From Datnioides undecimradiatus (taxonomy: Eukaryota; Chordata; Actinopteri; Lobotiformes; Datnioididae), in the NCBI GenBank assembly GCA_008933995.1, contig WARS01000016.1, positions 6,486,215 through 6,550,214 on the forward strand: 64,000 bases of DNA, written 5' to 3'. Under the pieces are notes generated by a model. It saw nothing but the letters and a program-made list of their open reading frames with translations, was not told the origin of the DNA and ran no database searches. The translations under genes were made by a program, and so were the position numbers. Below, piece after piece: positions 44,911 to 58,619 of this stretch (positions within the stretch are counted from its first letter, which is position 1; each line of letters opens with the position of its first letter).

Positions 44911-45020
44911 GCTGGGTAGGCTCAGTGGTAGACTGCCTGGGGTACAGCTATATAGTAAACATGTCTGGTTTTCCAACAAGGTTGCTTGCATGAAGTCCAC
45001 AGCTGGAAATCCACATGCTG
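44911..45020 (+). mobile_element. tRNA-derived SINE-like head
   Basis: GTAGGCTCAGTGGTAGAC (44916-44933) fits a polymerase III A box (TRGCNNAGYGG). TCTGGTTTTCCAACAAGGTT then GAAGTCCACAGCTGG follow, resembling the anticodon arm and B-box end of a tRNA-like head (TCTTCCAAC...GGTTCGAGTCC). About 20 bases appear inserted after the A box. Too degenerate to be a tRNA gene. Confidence 0.42.
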
Positions 45021-45213
45021 ACCGTCAGCCGCCAACGAGTGCCTGCACCATCGGATGACCCACCAGGGCTGTGAAACAAGAAAGCTGTGATTAGGGGTGC
45101 ACACCATGGGGCTATTTTACCAGTGGACAGCCTACAGACACTGCAGGTACTTTTCACTGTGATGAGGTTATCTGTCACCTTCTTGGGTGGCTAAACTCTA
45201 AGCTACTAGAGGC

Positions 45214-45240
45214 CAGTGGTGGAAGAAGTATTCACATTGT
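45214..45240 (+). mobile_element. MITE terminus (CAGTGGTGGAAGAAGTA type)
   Basis: CAGTGGTGGAAGAAGTATTC is the start of a very common teleost non-autonomous DNA element (CAGTGGTGGAAGAAGTAYTCAGAT). The sequence diverges quickly after 45235 and the opposite end was not found, so it is a truncated relic. Confidence 0.5.
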
Positions 45241-47864
45241 TCAGATTGGGTCAAATTATTACCTGTTACCTCTGGTAGATAATGGCTTTCATGACTCATG
45301 AGTTTAGTCTTATCCTGCATTTATAGTAATAGGGGAATTATACAAAATTCTTCATGACTTACGAGGGATTTCATTATATTTCATTTCTGCAGTGTTGTCA
45401 GTGTCTAGACCTCCATTTGCTGACTTGCTACCCTCCTCCCTGCACGCACCTGCTTAGCATATAGACTGCACAAAGGGGTGGTGGACCACTCTGTGTGAGT
45501 GTCTGGTATTGTTTTCGGTGCTCTCTCTGTGTCTGCGTCTAAAAAGCCGGCTTATTAAAGATCACTGTGCAGCTCCACCTCGGACTTGGTGTACTTTCAC
45601 CTTAGCAGCTGTAGGTGTGAGAGACCACTGTGCAACAAGTCCTTCACTACTGCCATGTGTTAATAGCATATTCTCCACCTTCTGTTTAGCCAAGGCTCTG
45701 GATAGGATGAATTGTACCCGGTCTCTCCCTCTGCCTTTTCTCCACCTCTATTTTAACCTTTTGATACTGTGTCATCGCCAATTAGCATGTTGTGGTGTTG
45801 TTGAGCTCTTAGCCTTCTCAAAACCAGTTTCCTTTCTTTTACCTGCTGACCTGTGCAGTAGGAACCACTGGCACTTTAGAAGAGTGTGGTTCTGCCTCCA
45901 ATCCCTTCATGCGCTGTTCTTTTGAGCAGCCATGGTTAGCTTGAGGTGGTGTTTTTGTTCTGGTGTGACCTATTACAAGCCTTAACATCATGCCGCCTTG
46001 TCAGTGTCACAGCAGGGGTTGCACTTATCCAGCCTTGTTTGAGGGTGATGCTTTTATGAAATAGAATAATGGTTCAGCTATAAAATGCAACACTCGATCT
46101 CCATCACAGGAAGAGCCTAACGAGCCCCCATCTCCAGTTCCAGAAGTTTTGCTAAATGAGGACCAGCAGAGCAGACCCCAAAGAGATCAATAAGCTAATT
46201 CTATATGGTTGAGTAGATCCACTCACACATCTGTTCTCTCTCCGGCCCTGTTCAGGGTCTTTGGGGGCTAATGCTTATGCCACCAGTGTGGACAAGAAAT
46301 GCACATATAGGCTTTCTTGCAGAGAGATGAGAAAAGAGGATAGAGGTTCAAGGAAGTAACGGCGCTTGTCCAAGAAACAGCCTGAAGCACAAGTAAATAC
46401 CACACCCAACAAAATGTATTTTTTTAATAAGTGACATTAATAAGAAGTTTGGACAGCACCAAGAAAGCTGTTTTTCCATTTTTCTATTCTTTAACCTGAG
46501 TTAGCTCAGTTAACCAGCTCTTGTTTCATATTTGAGCCACAGTCATACAAGTGGTTTGACCTCTGCTGTACCTGGTGGTACAGTACTGTTTCTGCTTTAT
46601 CTGCTACACATAATCACCTCACCTCAATCTTCAGCAAGAGATCAAACATCAAAATCTACGTCAAACCCAAGCTTCATATGGAGGTTCATCATCAGCCCCA
46701 ACCAGAGACTAAACAGCAGTCCCAGCAGTAGAAATGCCTGCAGTGTTAAAGAGGGAGGTCAGTGAGTCATTGTGTGAGATGCTGGTTGTTTCTCCATCAT
46801 ACACCGTGAATTCCTTCCACAGGGTCTATCAACTATGAACAACTATCAATGACAAGCTCAGCTGCCAGTTCAGCAGAGAAGTAATTCAGCACAAACAACC
46901 TGGACTGTGCGCAATAGCACAGGTCCCTAGGGTTCTTTTTTGGTTCTCCATTGTGGTGCAGTGCCTCCACCTAGTTGGTGATAGCAACTTTGCTATCTTC
47001 TCCAAAATCAAAATTCAAGGTAAGGGTAGCTGTTTATAGATTATGGAGGAGGTTCACAGAACATCCAGCAGACTATGCTTTTCAAGGTTACATAAAGGGA
47101 CATCGAGGCACTGATCCAACCTTGGCAATGGTGTAAGGGTAGTGTATCACTGCACAAGGTCACTACTTTGAAGGAGATGGTGGCCAAGTTTTAGAAGCAG
47201 TGATGTTGTATTTCTTCTTGCACCTTGTATTGTTTGCTTGGCAAGAGAGGGATAAATGGTATTTCCTAAAATGTTGAACTTCTCTTTGATCACTCAAACT
47301 TCAGTGACTGTGACGTATCACTTGTTGCATGTGTTTTTTCACATAACGTGATGTATGGTCCAGCTGCTGTTTATTGATCCTTCTGTATCTAAAATATTGC
47401 AGTTTTTATGTCTTTTTATGTGTGTATATAAATCATCTCCGTGTTCTCCTGTTTGCTTACTCTTTTGCCTTCAACTGTCCCTTGAGGGAGGTATAAAGTA
47501 TGAATTGCACTGAGATGTCCCTACACTAACCTTTTATTGGTGTTTGTGCTTGTTTTTGTGTTTGTTTGTTTTTTTTTCCTAAAGCACTTCAACAACTTTG
47601 AGTATGTTGCTGCTGAGAGGCTCCAAACTATACTTGGGTTGTGTAATGTTAGAATACTAATGTACTCGCACATTATTCATGTGCACTCATATTCCACGCC
47701 ATTAACATTGGAGAGGTGGCGTTACAGCTTTCCCTGTAAAGGTATTCAGAATTCGATGTGCAAACACTGGGCCTCATCTTTCCCAGCAGTGTTGGGGAAA
47801 ACATAATGTTATTGCGTACATATTTGAAATGCGAGAACCACCCTTGCCATAATGTGTAACCTTT
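45241..47864. other. Non-coding stretch with weak coding-like fragments
   Basis: No gene is recognised. A 138-codon plus-strand frame at 45509-45925 is dominated by Leu, Cys and Phe without motifs. At about 46108-46191 an acceptor-like CCATCACAG is followed by 27 open codons with protein-like acidic composition and a stop; this is discussed as a finding. The rest is unique sequence. Confidence 0.45.
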
Positions 47865-48012
47865 GGGAAACTATAGTATATGCAAAGCTATTGTAAATCA
47901 TATAGACAGAATGTAAAAGCCACACAAACCGGCCCCAACAGGCAGGCGGAATCAAACCCAGCCGTTTCACTGTGAGGCAACAATGCAAACCACTCAGCTT
48001 CTGTCCCACCCT
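47865..48012 (-). mobile_element. tRNA-derived SINE-type repeat
   Basis: On the minus strand AGAAGCTGAGTGGTTTGC gives an A-box-like start. TTGCCTCACAGTGAAACGGC follows, then the B-box-like GGGTTTGATTCC (complement of 47948-47959), then GCCTGCCTGTTGGGGCC and TTTGTGTGG. This order (GTGGTTAGC...GTTGCCTCACAG...GGGTTCGAATCC...TGGGGCCTTTCTGTGTGG) is that of a widespread fish repeat with a tRNA-like head. It is too diverged to act as a tRNA. Confidence 0.65.
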
Positions 48013-49440
48013 TGGGTAAGGACAGTTTGTAAATTTGTGGTGACTGCCTAAATCTGTAGAGACTTGTTAGAAGGCCTTGAATGCTTTCATAGAGCTAGGG
48101 TTACAATACATAAGCATCACTTCTATCCATGTGAGGTCCACTCCTGGAAAAATGCAAGAGGATGTCATCTGTTGCAGGCAGCTCTGTAGGCTGCGGGAGT
48201 CAGGGAGCATGACCCCCTTCAGGCCATACAGGAGTCACCGGTCAGGCTTCAGTCTGACTCAGAAAATAATCTCTGACCCATCTCAAATCCGCCAGCCAGA
48301 ATACCAGAATACCAGCCTCTCCCTCAGGTGAGTATTTCAGAAGCACCGCATGCAAGCTAGGCTAAACAAAAATAATCTGTAGTATGAATTTAAAGGATTC
48401 AATTAGACAGAAAGTTTGGGGACCTGCTCTCCGTTTGTTGTACGATGAGGATATTTATGTTGTATCCTATTTTTTTAATATATCCGTCTATTAAAGCCTT
48501 GATGTTTGTTTTACCTCCAGCAACGATTCTCAGATAAATTTCACCCCCCCGGAGAGAAGGTTTTATCTGATCTTAAACATGTAGATTCAAACAAACACAA
48601 ACAATCATATGCATGATTAGGTGAGTGTCTTCTCTTTCTTCCTCTCACTTACACACACACACACACACACCTTCACATGCGCACACACGCACAGGCATTG
48701 TAAACAGCCAGCGCATGTCAAACAGTGGAGATCATGGAGTGAGAACACTGAATTATTCATCCGGTCCTCTGTCACTCTGCGCTTACACAATACTGAGATC
48801 CTGTTCACATGCATTAGTAGCAACATAGAGTTCACACACTTTGACTACACACACACACATTTCAATACATGTCTGTGCGATGCTCTGCCCCTGCGTCTTT
48901 CAACCCTGCACTGATGGCAGTCTCGTCCCAGTCACTGTTTCAATGCCTGTGTTTATTTTGCTTGATTTTTTTTTTTTTTCACCAGAGTTTCCACAGCACT
49001 TGTTACCCTCTTGCCCTCGTCTTCTCCCTTTGTGTTCTTTGTCGTGGACTCTGACTCCATGTTCCCACCTCCCGCTGTTTGACTGATCGTCGTCATGGAT
49101 GCAGCGTGTCATTGCTCCGCGAGCGACAGGCAGCCCATAGAACGAGAACATGGGGGATGAAATTGGTGTGTGGGATATCTACATCTCATTACCTGGTTGC
49201 CTCCATGCATCTGACATACCCCGAGTCTGGGAGAGTTACGCTCCACAGCACATCATGAATAAAGCCACAGAAGCTGGGATGTGGGTTCAACTGCAGCTCG
49301 TGAGCGGCTCCACTAACAATATTAAAACAAACCACATGTGAAATGAAGATAAAACGTCTCGTGTAACTTAGTTAAATGCAACCACAAATGAAACAGTTTC
49401 CATTTTAAAACACATCAACAGATAAATAGCCACAGTCTGA
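48013..49440. other. Non-coding stretch
   Basis: Nothing recognised beyond the AC array at 48651 and CA-rich sequence up to about 48860. Confidence 0.5.
48651..48670. repeat. (AC)10 microsatellite
   Basis: A perfect run of 20 bases, followed by further interrupted CA-rich sequence. Confidence 0.94.
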
Positions 49441-50100
49441 TGGCTGCTCTTAGCATTCAAGCATGATTTCCATTTGTAATTTAATTAATATTCAATTTTA
49501 CATTTCCTGAGACACGCTCATTTCGTTCTGCTTTAACAAACTAATTACTGGCAGAGCAGCAAAAACAAATTCTCATTAAGTTGTGTCCCATGCCTCCTCA
49601 TTTAACCTAAATTGTAACTGAGCTGTGAGCGAGAGAGCGAGAGACCAGAATATCTCAAGGCGGTTAGCTTTTGTTTGGAGAGAGAATATGGCTGATTCTC
49701 ATAAGTAGAGAATTTAATTTAACGATGGGAGAGCCAAGCGCAAACGGAGCACTTACACAGTTAGTTGAAGCCTACTGATGTAGACATCAGGTCATTTTAG
49801 AAGCCAAACAAAAAGTTCAACTGTTTCTGAATCTCTTGAGTTTGTTGTACTTTGTTTTCTGTATTGATTTTTTTTTAATTAACACTGTAATGAATGCAAA
49901 TAAGCGTGACATTGAAAATGTGCCACCAAAGTGTGATTTGTTAACAGCGTGATGAATACCTTGCTGAGTGACAAGTGATGTGTCGCTTTGCTGCAGCCAA
50001 ATCAGTTACATTAATTGGATCGGTGAAATTCATTGAAGAGGCTAAAACAATCTACAAGTGTAATTTAATATATTGCAATATTTTGATTTGTTTTTGAAAT
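49440..50100. promoter_or_regulatory. Candidate conserved non-coding element with octamer site
   Basis: This unique, AT-rich interval contains clustered homeodomain-type cores (TTTAATTAATATTC near 49480, CTAATTACTG near 49540, CATTAATTGG near 50010). It also has a perfect POU octamer ATGCAAAT at 49894-49901 beside TTTAATTAACAC (about 49873-49884). No repeat signature or open frame is present. Enhancer function is inferred from texture and motif clustering only. Confidence 0.33.
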
Positions 50101-50824
50101 GAGAAAAGACTTCTGTCTGTCTCTTTCTCCTGTATATCAGCTTCTCTCTGAAAATCAGTCATACATATGCTATAGCAGGCATACAGACTTATAGCCATAA
50201 AAAAAACAACCTCAGTCCTTGCGTCCAAATGGGTAATAAATCTCCCACATATTCATGAAGACAGAAATATACATTAGGAAATGGGCTGACAGCTGTCAGT
50301 CTTGCTGCAGCCTCCCCTGGACCATTACCAGGTCGTTACATACATTACAATCAACATGGCTGAAAAACCCAAGAGTGTCAAATGCATTCAAAAATGACTC
50401 CTGTAATTACGACAATTTGTGCATCTAGGTCCACTATATAGGCAATCTTGTACTTGGCAGGCAGTCGGCTCAGCCAGACAAAGAGACCAATGAACATGCA
50501 AAGTGGCATCCTGGGTAAGATATCAAGCAAAAGTTTTCAGCACAGGTGCATAGTGAGCAACTTTCATTGGCGTGAGTGTTCACCAGATTTCTCATTAAGT
50601 AATGCATCTGTGATTTACAGTCACAGTCGTATTATCATCAAATATAGTTTTGCTTTGCTGCTAAACATTCTGAATTTAATCATTTTCCCTTTCCCTTGCC
50701 TTGCTTTGGTCTGGGAAATGTCCTTAATGCATTTTAATTTTAATGTCCAAGAGGCCGAAGTGTGAGAGACCCTGGCTGATGCGTATTATGAGATCTGAGG
50801 AGACAACACATTCCTATCCTGCTT

Positions 50825-51234
50825 TGTTAAATGTGGTGAAGGCTACAGGACTCAAATGCACAAACACATATTCTGGTTCAAAATATAAAGAAAACAAACA
50901 AAAAAACACCTTTGCTCGCCAAAACAGGTCGGTACACAGGTAGTCAGTCAGAGGAGGCAAACAAATCCAATAAGGAGTAGGCGAAAGGCAGGCAGAAGTC
51001 CAAGAACCAGAAAACCCCATGACACTGGAAAATAAGACTGAACACGGCTGGGAAATAAGACTCAGTGAGGGGATGCATATAATATACTCTGTGAGGGAGG
51101 GACAATAAGGGTGGGGCAGCCTATCAAACCTGGGTGGCCTGACACAAGAGAAGAAATTAAATAGGAAACAAGAAACATAACGGACAGAAGGAGACTAAAC
51201 ATAAAATCTTAAAACCCTACAAAATGTGCCAACA
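50825..51234 (-). mobile_element. LTR-like repeat fragment
   Basis: On the minus strand the interval has the layout of a fish LTR: a pyrimidine-rich U3, TATTATATGCATCC as a possible TATA region (complement near 51078), GGTTCTTGGACTTCTGCCTG (about 50990), and an end with GCATTTGAGTCCTGTAG. Possible ends are TGTT (50825-50828) and AACA (51231-51234), but the flanking 5-mers (tgctt and ttaat) do not match, so the boundaries are unproved. The phrase GCATTTGAGTCCT parallels GCATTTGGGTCCT in the solo LTR at 1 kb. Confidence 0.45.
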
Positions 51235-54200
51235 TTAATCAGTTCTATTCTCATTAGGGACTGCAAACCTGTTTTCTTCACCTGGATCGTTGATGCTGCA
51301 GGATGTCACAGGACACACTTCAATGAGCTTCCTTACCGTCTCACCATGAGCTTTCAGGAAGTAAGCTGATGGTGTATGACAGGCAGGTTGAGGTGGATGA
51401 ATGGGCCAAAGTCAGGAATTTAGACCAGGAGACCTGGGTTTGTGTCCTTAAAGAAACTAAAAGTCAACTCATTTCATCATTGTGGAAAAGTCAAACATTC
51501 AGTGTTCAGATTTTATAAACTCACCTTTGTTTTTAATACTGACTACTCTTTTTTTTATTACTAGTGTTTTATCGCACTGTGTTTTAGATGTGGTGCCCCA
51601 ATTAATTTGTATTTATCAAAAATAAAATAAATACCAGGAAAAATTTTGCTGTATCTATGTGAGTTAATAATTACAAAAAAAAAGTTTGAATCTACAGTCA
51701 GGTGTCACATCTCCTTTTGATTTAATCTTAGGGTCAAGGCAAAGACTAGATGAATAAATCAAATTTTAGGTAACAGTTTTGCTTGGCTGTTTACTAGGCC
51801 GCAAACTAAAAAGCTTTAATCAGTTATGCACTTTTTATACCACTTGGCGCTGGGCATGTAGTGTACATTGTTTGTATTAGAGCTTGTTGTCTGGCTGGTG
51901 TTCCTGGAAACAGAGTTGATGAGAGGAAGTGGTTCTGACCAAAACAAAGAGCTGAAAGACAATAAAATGTCAGTCAAATGATAAACCCTGACCCTGCTCA
52001 TATTGCACAGTTATCTGATCCATTGTTAATGTAAAAATATTGATCATAGCAGCTTTAAATATTGCAGCAGCTGTGATAAAACATGTATAATTCAACAGAG
52101 ATTACCTTATTTACAATATGAATTCCCTCATACATAATTCAGCAACAACTCATTACAGCGCGTCTGTTTTATTTAACATAGGTCAGGTCAAACCTGATCC
52201 AGAAGGCCTCTGTGAGACTGAAATATATGATATATAATATTATATGCCCGCCTTTAATGTACAGCAGCAAGGAAGCATAATTGGAAAAACATCAGCAACA
52301 CGTATTGATATATAAAATCAAAACACAACATCCATCCATACCATTTTTACACGAACAAACCCTCATGATTTGTTTTATTATGGCCATGGTGTTGGCACTG
52401 AAATATGGCCTTTTTCTTTTGATCTTTTACCTCAGACCATAAACATGCCAGATTTTGAGTCTATTACCCAGTGACACAAGCTAAGAGGTGGCCTTTTTTT
52501 CCAGTTTTGACCTTTGTGCAAAGGCGGCATGTGTATCACATGGGCAAACACTCCGGAGGTTGTCAGGTGCAGTAGCATAAAAAAAAAGAAATCTTTTATT
52601 TGTTTATGTTCTTTAAAATGTCATTCCTTTCCCCTCAAACCTATTAACTGAGGTTGCATTGGAACTGAATTCTTATCTATAGAGCCTCTCATGAATGCAT
52701 CAAAGCCTCAGTGCATTCACTGAATAACAATGAGAGTTTTTACTGGGAGAAAATATTTCATCCAGATCTATGGGGAGAGATAAACAAGTGAATATTATAC
52801 AGACAATAATGCCCAGAAGGATGATTAGTTGAAGCCTATAACGCCGAGAATAAGCCTTGTGGGCTGTAGAAAACCTCAAGGCTTGTTTAAAGCACTGCTG
52901 TTTACATGTCGTGGTGAAATCAATCATGGCTGAAGCTGTACTCACAAATGACAATACAATTTGCCACTGAATGTGCTGAGATTGTAGCTGTCAGAGACAA
53001 CCGTGGTAAATTGAGAGTACAAATGCTACATTCAAGGTTAAAAAACACAAATCGCTGTCAAATTTGAACATGTCTGATTTGATTTTATATTAAAAGGAAA
53101 ATGTGATGAACAAAGCAGCCAGAAAAAAAAAACCTCTTTTATTTCCCCATACACATCTTTAAACACACTGGAGCAATGGGATCAATTTATTAATGCTGAT
53201 CTATTATAGTCTAATGAACACAGACAGATTGATTAAGCCAAATTGGTGCTCAAAGCACAACTATTCGATTTAAGGTCTATGTCTTTTCCATTGTGGGTCT
53301 AGAGGGTTACTTGCCTGTTACCCTTGAACACACATAAAAATTATTAAAAGTATTCATATTAAATGAACACAATTTTAAACACCCTCTAACAAGATCATTC
53401 CATCAGTGTTTGCATGTTAATGTGATAATAAACACAAAACCATATATGCCATATGTGATTGTAAAAAAAAAAAAGCTTTCATATGCTAACTCTAATGATG
53501 GAGTCAGAGTTGTGTTTGCTAATGTTACTGAGAGTCTGTTCTTCACTTCCTGAAGGATGGAAACATATGACGCAAACATGTTTGTATCTTTCACTAAAAA
53601 CCGTCCCACAGTGCTCCACAGGGTTGGTGTCAAATGGACCTCAGATGTACCTTTTTTTTTCCCTTTTTGTTTTGTTTATCACGACTTGCAGTCTCCGTGT
53701 TCATCTTCATGAAACTGATGCTTTCCTGTCTAATTGTCACAATTACACCACGGAGAGCTGCTTCACGCTACATTCACAAAGCAACCTGCTGTTACTAACT
53801 GGCTGACCATCTAACGACCATGTGGATGGACAAAAACAATGAAAAAAATGCCTGAGGACAAGGACAGATTACTGCTGATTAAAGGTACGCTGGAGTTTTC
53901 ATTGTACTTTTTGTAAACAAAGTGATGTTTACGTTTATGATCTTACCAAAATGCTGTCCTCTTTGCTGTCTTCTTCTTCTCTGCCTCTGTTGACACACTG
54001 CAACACTTCTTGTCCTGTTACAAGCAAAAGCAAAGAGCACATGCTTTCAAATTGAAGTCAGGCTCATAAAAACACAGTGCTGTTGAACTGGGTGGTCACA
54101 ACAGGTCCACAAGGTCATTTTAAAGAGTAGCTTAAACTTACAAGATGTTATTTTCTGCCACCAGGTGTCTCTTAATCAAAAGAGCAACAAAAGACGAATC

Positions 54201-57200
54201 CTGGCCAATACATGAAGCACTGTGGCATCATGGGGGTTGTCTTCACCACGATGAGAGTTGGCTCCTCCATGTTAGGAATCCTTCAGTGTTTGCTGTTCAG
54301 AAATGTTCAAAATGTTTTAGAGGAGCTGTTGGCTGATCTGCCGCTAACATTTACTTTACTTGTTTCTTTGGCAGCTTAAGATCCAGATGTCCAACGATTA
54401 AATCTATCATCTAGTTTAAAGCAACCAAGATCTAAAAAAAATGTATCCCATAAGTGTGGCTTAAAACTCAATAAAAAGCCAATTTATGACTTGTAGCCAC
54501 AATGTTACCACCTGTGCAAATGGGATTATGATGCAAATTAGTTGGTGACCAAAGTAAACCAATAACATATCATTATCTTTATTAAAATCATGGATTTTCT
54601 CTGGGTTTGAACATTGCAACACACAAAACAAAGTGTTGCTGTTACTATGTGCGTGTTTTGCTGCTGTCACTGGGTAAACTCCATTCTCCTCTGACCACAA
54701 ACAGAATCACAGGGTTTCAGTAACTTTTTAAAAAAGACTGTCTGAGTCTGATGACACAAAATAACTATTTCACACGCCTCTCTTGCACAATCTATCCATG
54801 TGAGCAATTTCAGTCTCTTAGCTCTCTGCCAGCACCCCTAGCCCAGTGAAGGTGAATGAAATTTAATTTGTAACATTCATAGCAATGGAATAGCACATTT
54901 TAAAAAATTAATCCCCACCAGTGTTTCCAGAAAGGGTGTTCCTGTTACTCTGGATAATTCATAGGACAAGCTGTGAGTGGGTATCATGGAGAACATTCCT
55001 TGATAGAAAATACTTTCAATTCACAGAGAGGTCCACAGATTATCCACCTCACATGGATACTGATTTAAAGGCAGTGTACCCCCATTTCAAAACCTACTCA
55101 CCCATGCCCTGATATAGTTTAGTACCATTAAGGCATGAAGTAAGTCTTGTGGTTCATAGTTCACAGTATACTTGCCAAATAGAGAGTGGAATCATCTGCA
55201 AACAAATGTGAGTGTGTATATATGAAAACAGTGCTATGTGTAATTGTTTAAAAGAGCTTATCCTCCATTTTTCTTGCATTATGCTACTGGCTGCAGAGTG
55301 CAGACTTAGATCTTCTCTGCCACGGTTCATTTGTTGGTCGATTTAAAGGCCCGTACCCAAATCACTGTGACATGACTCAGCTGTCTTTGTCTGACAGATT
55401 GCAATCCATTGTGCTTGTACACACGGCTGCTCCTGTAACGCCTCATTAGCATGTTGACATAAATATCGGCCTTCAACCAGAAAGTGGCTGACAACAACAG
55501 TGTGGTATCGTCATTCAGCCAGTGACTTTATTAAGCCATTCATATGACAGTGCCATAAAATTTGTGCATGAGGTAATCAAACATTCAGCAAATGCATTTA
55601 TTTGGTCTCAATCTTGATTCTGTACTGTTGGGATTTACTCAAATGTGTTGATAAGATGGATTACTTCAGGAAAGGTGTTGACAGGTAAAGGTGTAAAAAG
55701 GTGATGATAATATTAAAACCCGAAATGGAGGAGAGATTGAGAAATCATGACAAAGACATTCTTGGACCCATTGCTGACGAGCAACAAAATGGGCCACCAT
55801 AATAACTTGTTTGTTTTTGTTGATCAGTTCCAACTTGTACGGCAAACACAATGTCTCATTTTTCAGTTTGTCTCAGGACGGGTAATGAAAATCTTGTCTG
55901 TCTGCTTTAGCTTATTGTGCACTATAATTAGCCACAATTTCTGACTGAGGCTGTAGGGAAGAACAGGAAACCACACAGAGACCATGGTGGAGCAGAATGA
56001 TGAGAAGGAAAAGTGAAGAGTAAACATCAGGGGCACTTTGGAGAAATCCTAGGCAAGACTTTTTCCATATTCTATAATTATGCTTTTAGATTTCATTTTA
56101 GTTTACTTTCTCTGTTTAAGCACTATTTTGCATGTTTCCTTGTTGTCTAGCCGTGCGTCCGTTAACAGAGCGACTCACATCATTAAAGCCTGTAGATCTA
56201 AAGAGAATGCAAATTAAGTTCGATTTTTAATGATGCTGCCTTCTCCAAACTGAGGGTGGCAATAAAATTCAGATCTTCAAACGGTCACTTTTGGATCTTT
56301 CAACACTCGAATCTGAGGAGGCAGACTGGTAACGAGCAGAGAAGTCAAAGTCAGAAAAGTGATAAATGGCTGTATGATAACAGTGGTGTGTGAGCTTATC
56401 TCCACTAGCCAGCAAAGCCTTTTTTATCACTCTTTTTAATTGCCTTGGTGGTTGCACAAACTCAGTAAATCATACACATGGTGTGCGCAAACAAGTTTAA
56501 AGTGGAGGTCCACCCAGAGTCTTTCCTTAAAGGATAAAACACTCACCTCCCACAAACTTGAAAGTGTCCTGTCATGATGGGAAAAAAAAATACTGATAGG
56601 AACTCTCAAACTGTTCCTCCACTGTAACCCTCTTCACTGCCATCCATCCATATGCTCAGACTTATTTTGCCACAATAGGCCTGAACAGTCCACCTCCATC
56701 TCAATCTTCAAGTGACCTGGTTGAGCTTTTGTGAGCTAAGCATGAGCCTGCACACAGGAGCATGCTCGCCCCGGGTTCTTCCAATAGAACCAGTTTCTTC
56801 TAGTTCCCTGACAGGCCTCATACTGCTTCATGTAAACTGAGCATGACTGAGCAGAAGTGTACCATCATTACCGCCATCCAACTAGTCACAATAAACCCTA
56901 ACTGCTGTTTGATATAATTGCCACCTGCCAAAAAAAAAAAAAACATTGTTAAAACAATGAGTCTTAATGGTAGATTGCAGGACAAAGTGATGTTTGTTAT
57001 CTTTATGGAATAATTTGTCTTTTTGGGGGGAATTGTTTATACATATACATGACATCCGAAATGATGTGATGTGTGATCTGCACTGACTTCCTGAAGTACT
57101 GTCACCATGTGAGGTACCATATTACCTTAGACAGACAGGCCTTCTTTATACTTTGATAAGCTAACATCTCCTATTCATAGCTTCACATTCATCAGGCAGA

Positions 57201-58619
57201 TAAGAGAGTGGTATTACCATCTAGCTATTAGCACAGAATGGAACAAGGCAGCGTTTACATGAAAATCTGCTGAGAAATACTAGATGGGATTTCTTTTTGA
57301 GTTGCACACAAGTTCAATATAAAGGGTTACTCGAGTACCAAATTTTAGGAATTCCTAACTTAGTCAGCGTTAGTATGGCAAAGTGATATGCTCGAGGTGG
57401 ACATCTGTCTGATGATCCACAGCTTTCCAAGAGCAAAAGATCATGATAAATGAAAGTGTTCTCAGAAATAAAATCACCAGGCTAAAGGTCCCTATAGGCC
57501 ACCACTATCCCTCCATTTCTCAATTCTGCACGCCCCTACCATCTCTAATAAAAGTATAATATCCTTAAATTGAACACATTTTACAGGGCATTCCAGCAAA
57601 TACCAGTTCAAATTGAACAAAATTAGAAAGGGTGGTAGGAGCCAGTTTGCTTGATGGGATTCTGTACACCAATAGAGGTGTAACAGCAGGCTTGAAATGG
57701 ATAAACGAGTTGACACGGAGGGGTTGAAGTAAGTGACCTTGAGTTAATGCACCTGCAGCAGAGCGAAGCAGACTTGACTGAGAGTAGAAGTGCCGTAGAA
57801 GAGAACAGGTCACTGATAATATACTGGTGTTTTGTTTCGCCATAAGCAAAACAGCCCTCATTTTCTTTACCCCTAAACTAACGGCAACATATTGTAAAAA
57901 ACGTGATTAAACCAAAGGGAGCTCGTGTCATGACTAATATTTATGATATTCTATATGAGGCACCATCAGTGACAGCTCTGACAACTCCTGTGCTCTGCTT
58001 CACTGAGATTAAATCATCTATGACTCCATGTTATCAAAATGACAAGGGGCGGATAGGAGATGCTCATACTGCGTGTGTTTACGTTGAACAGCAAATGCAA
58101 AACCTTAATAGGTTTAGTCGCTGATGTATGGTTTGTTTAAATCTGGGGATAGAGAGCAGCAACATGGAAAATCTATTTACGTATAAACATTCACAAACTA
58201 TGTGGGTTTGACAGAGCTGCCTGTTTGGATTCTGTTATTTATGACAAAAACTATAAATAAGTGGCCTTCTTATTGTACGTTGTTTCATTTATTGGACCGA
58301 AAAGTCAAATCAAAAGTGCCTGTTTATCCTTATAAACACTGCTTTGTGGTAACGTGTGCTCAGAGCGACAAATCTTTTTTTAATTTTATACTGATTTAAT
58401 TGTTGCACCTCTAAAGCACAATAAATGACATAATTGGGGCATTGAGGTGGCTCCTGTTGTATTCTGTATGTAAATCTCATTTTAATGCATTCCTTTAGAT
58501 TCTTTGGTTCAGTACCATGTGCAGTGCAGAGACAGTGGCAGGGTCATATTTTGACAATTCGGGGAATAATGTGTATGTTCAATCTTGAGCATGTTCAACC
58601 ATGTGTAGGCATGGCTCTG
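51235..58619. other. Non-coding stretch, mostly unique
   Basis: No gene is recognised. Intervals such as 51990-52980 and 55330-55610 are free of recognisable repeats and have enhancer-like texture, but no specific claim is possible. Short poly-A/T tracts are scattered through it. Confidence 0.45.

Noticed and set aside
44911-45020. A functional tRNA gene
   Set aside because: The A box is acceptable, but the B box is degenerate, the spacing is wrong and no cloverleaf can be drawn.
45509-45925. 138-codon plus-strand frame
   Set aside because: Leu/Cys/Phe-rich with no family resemblance. No acceptor or donor consistent with an exon could be fixed.
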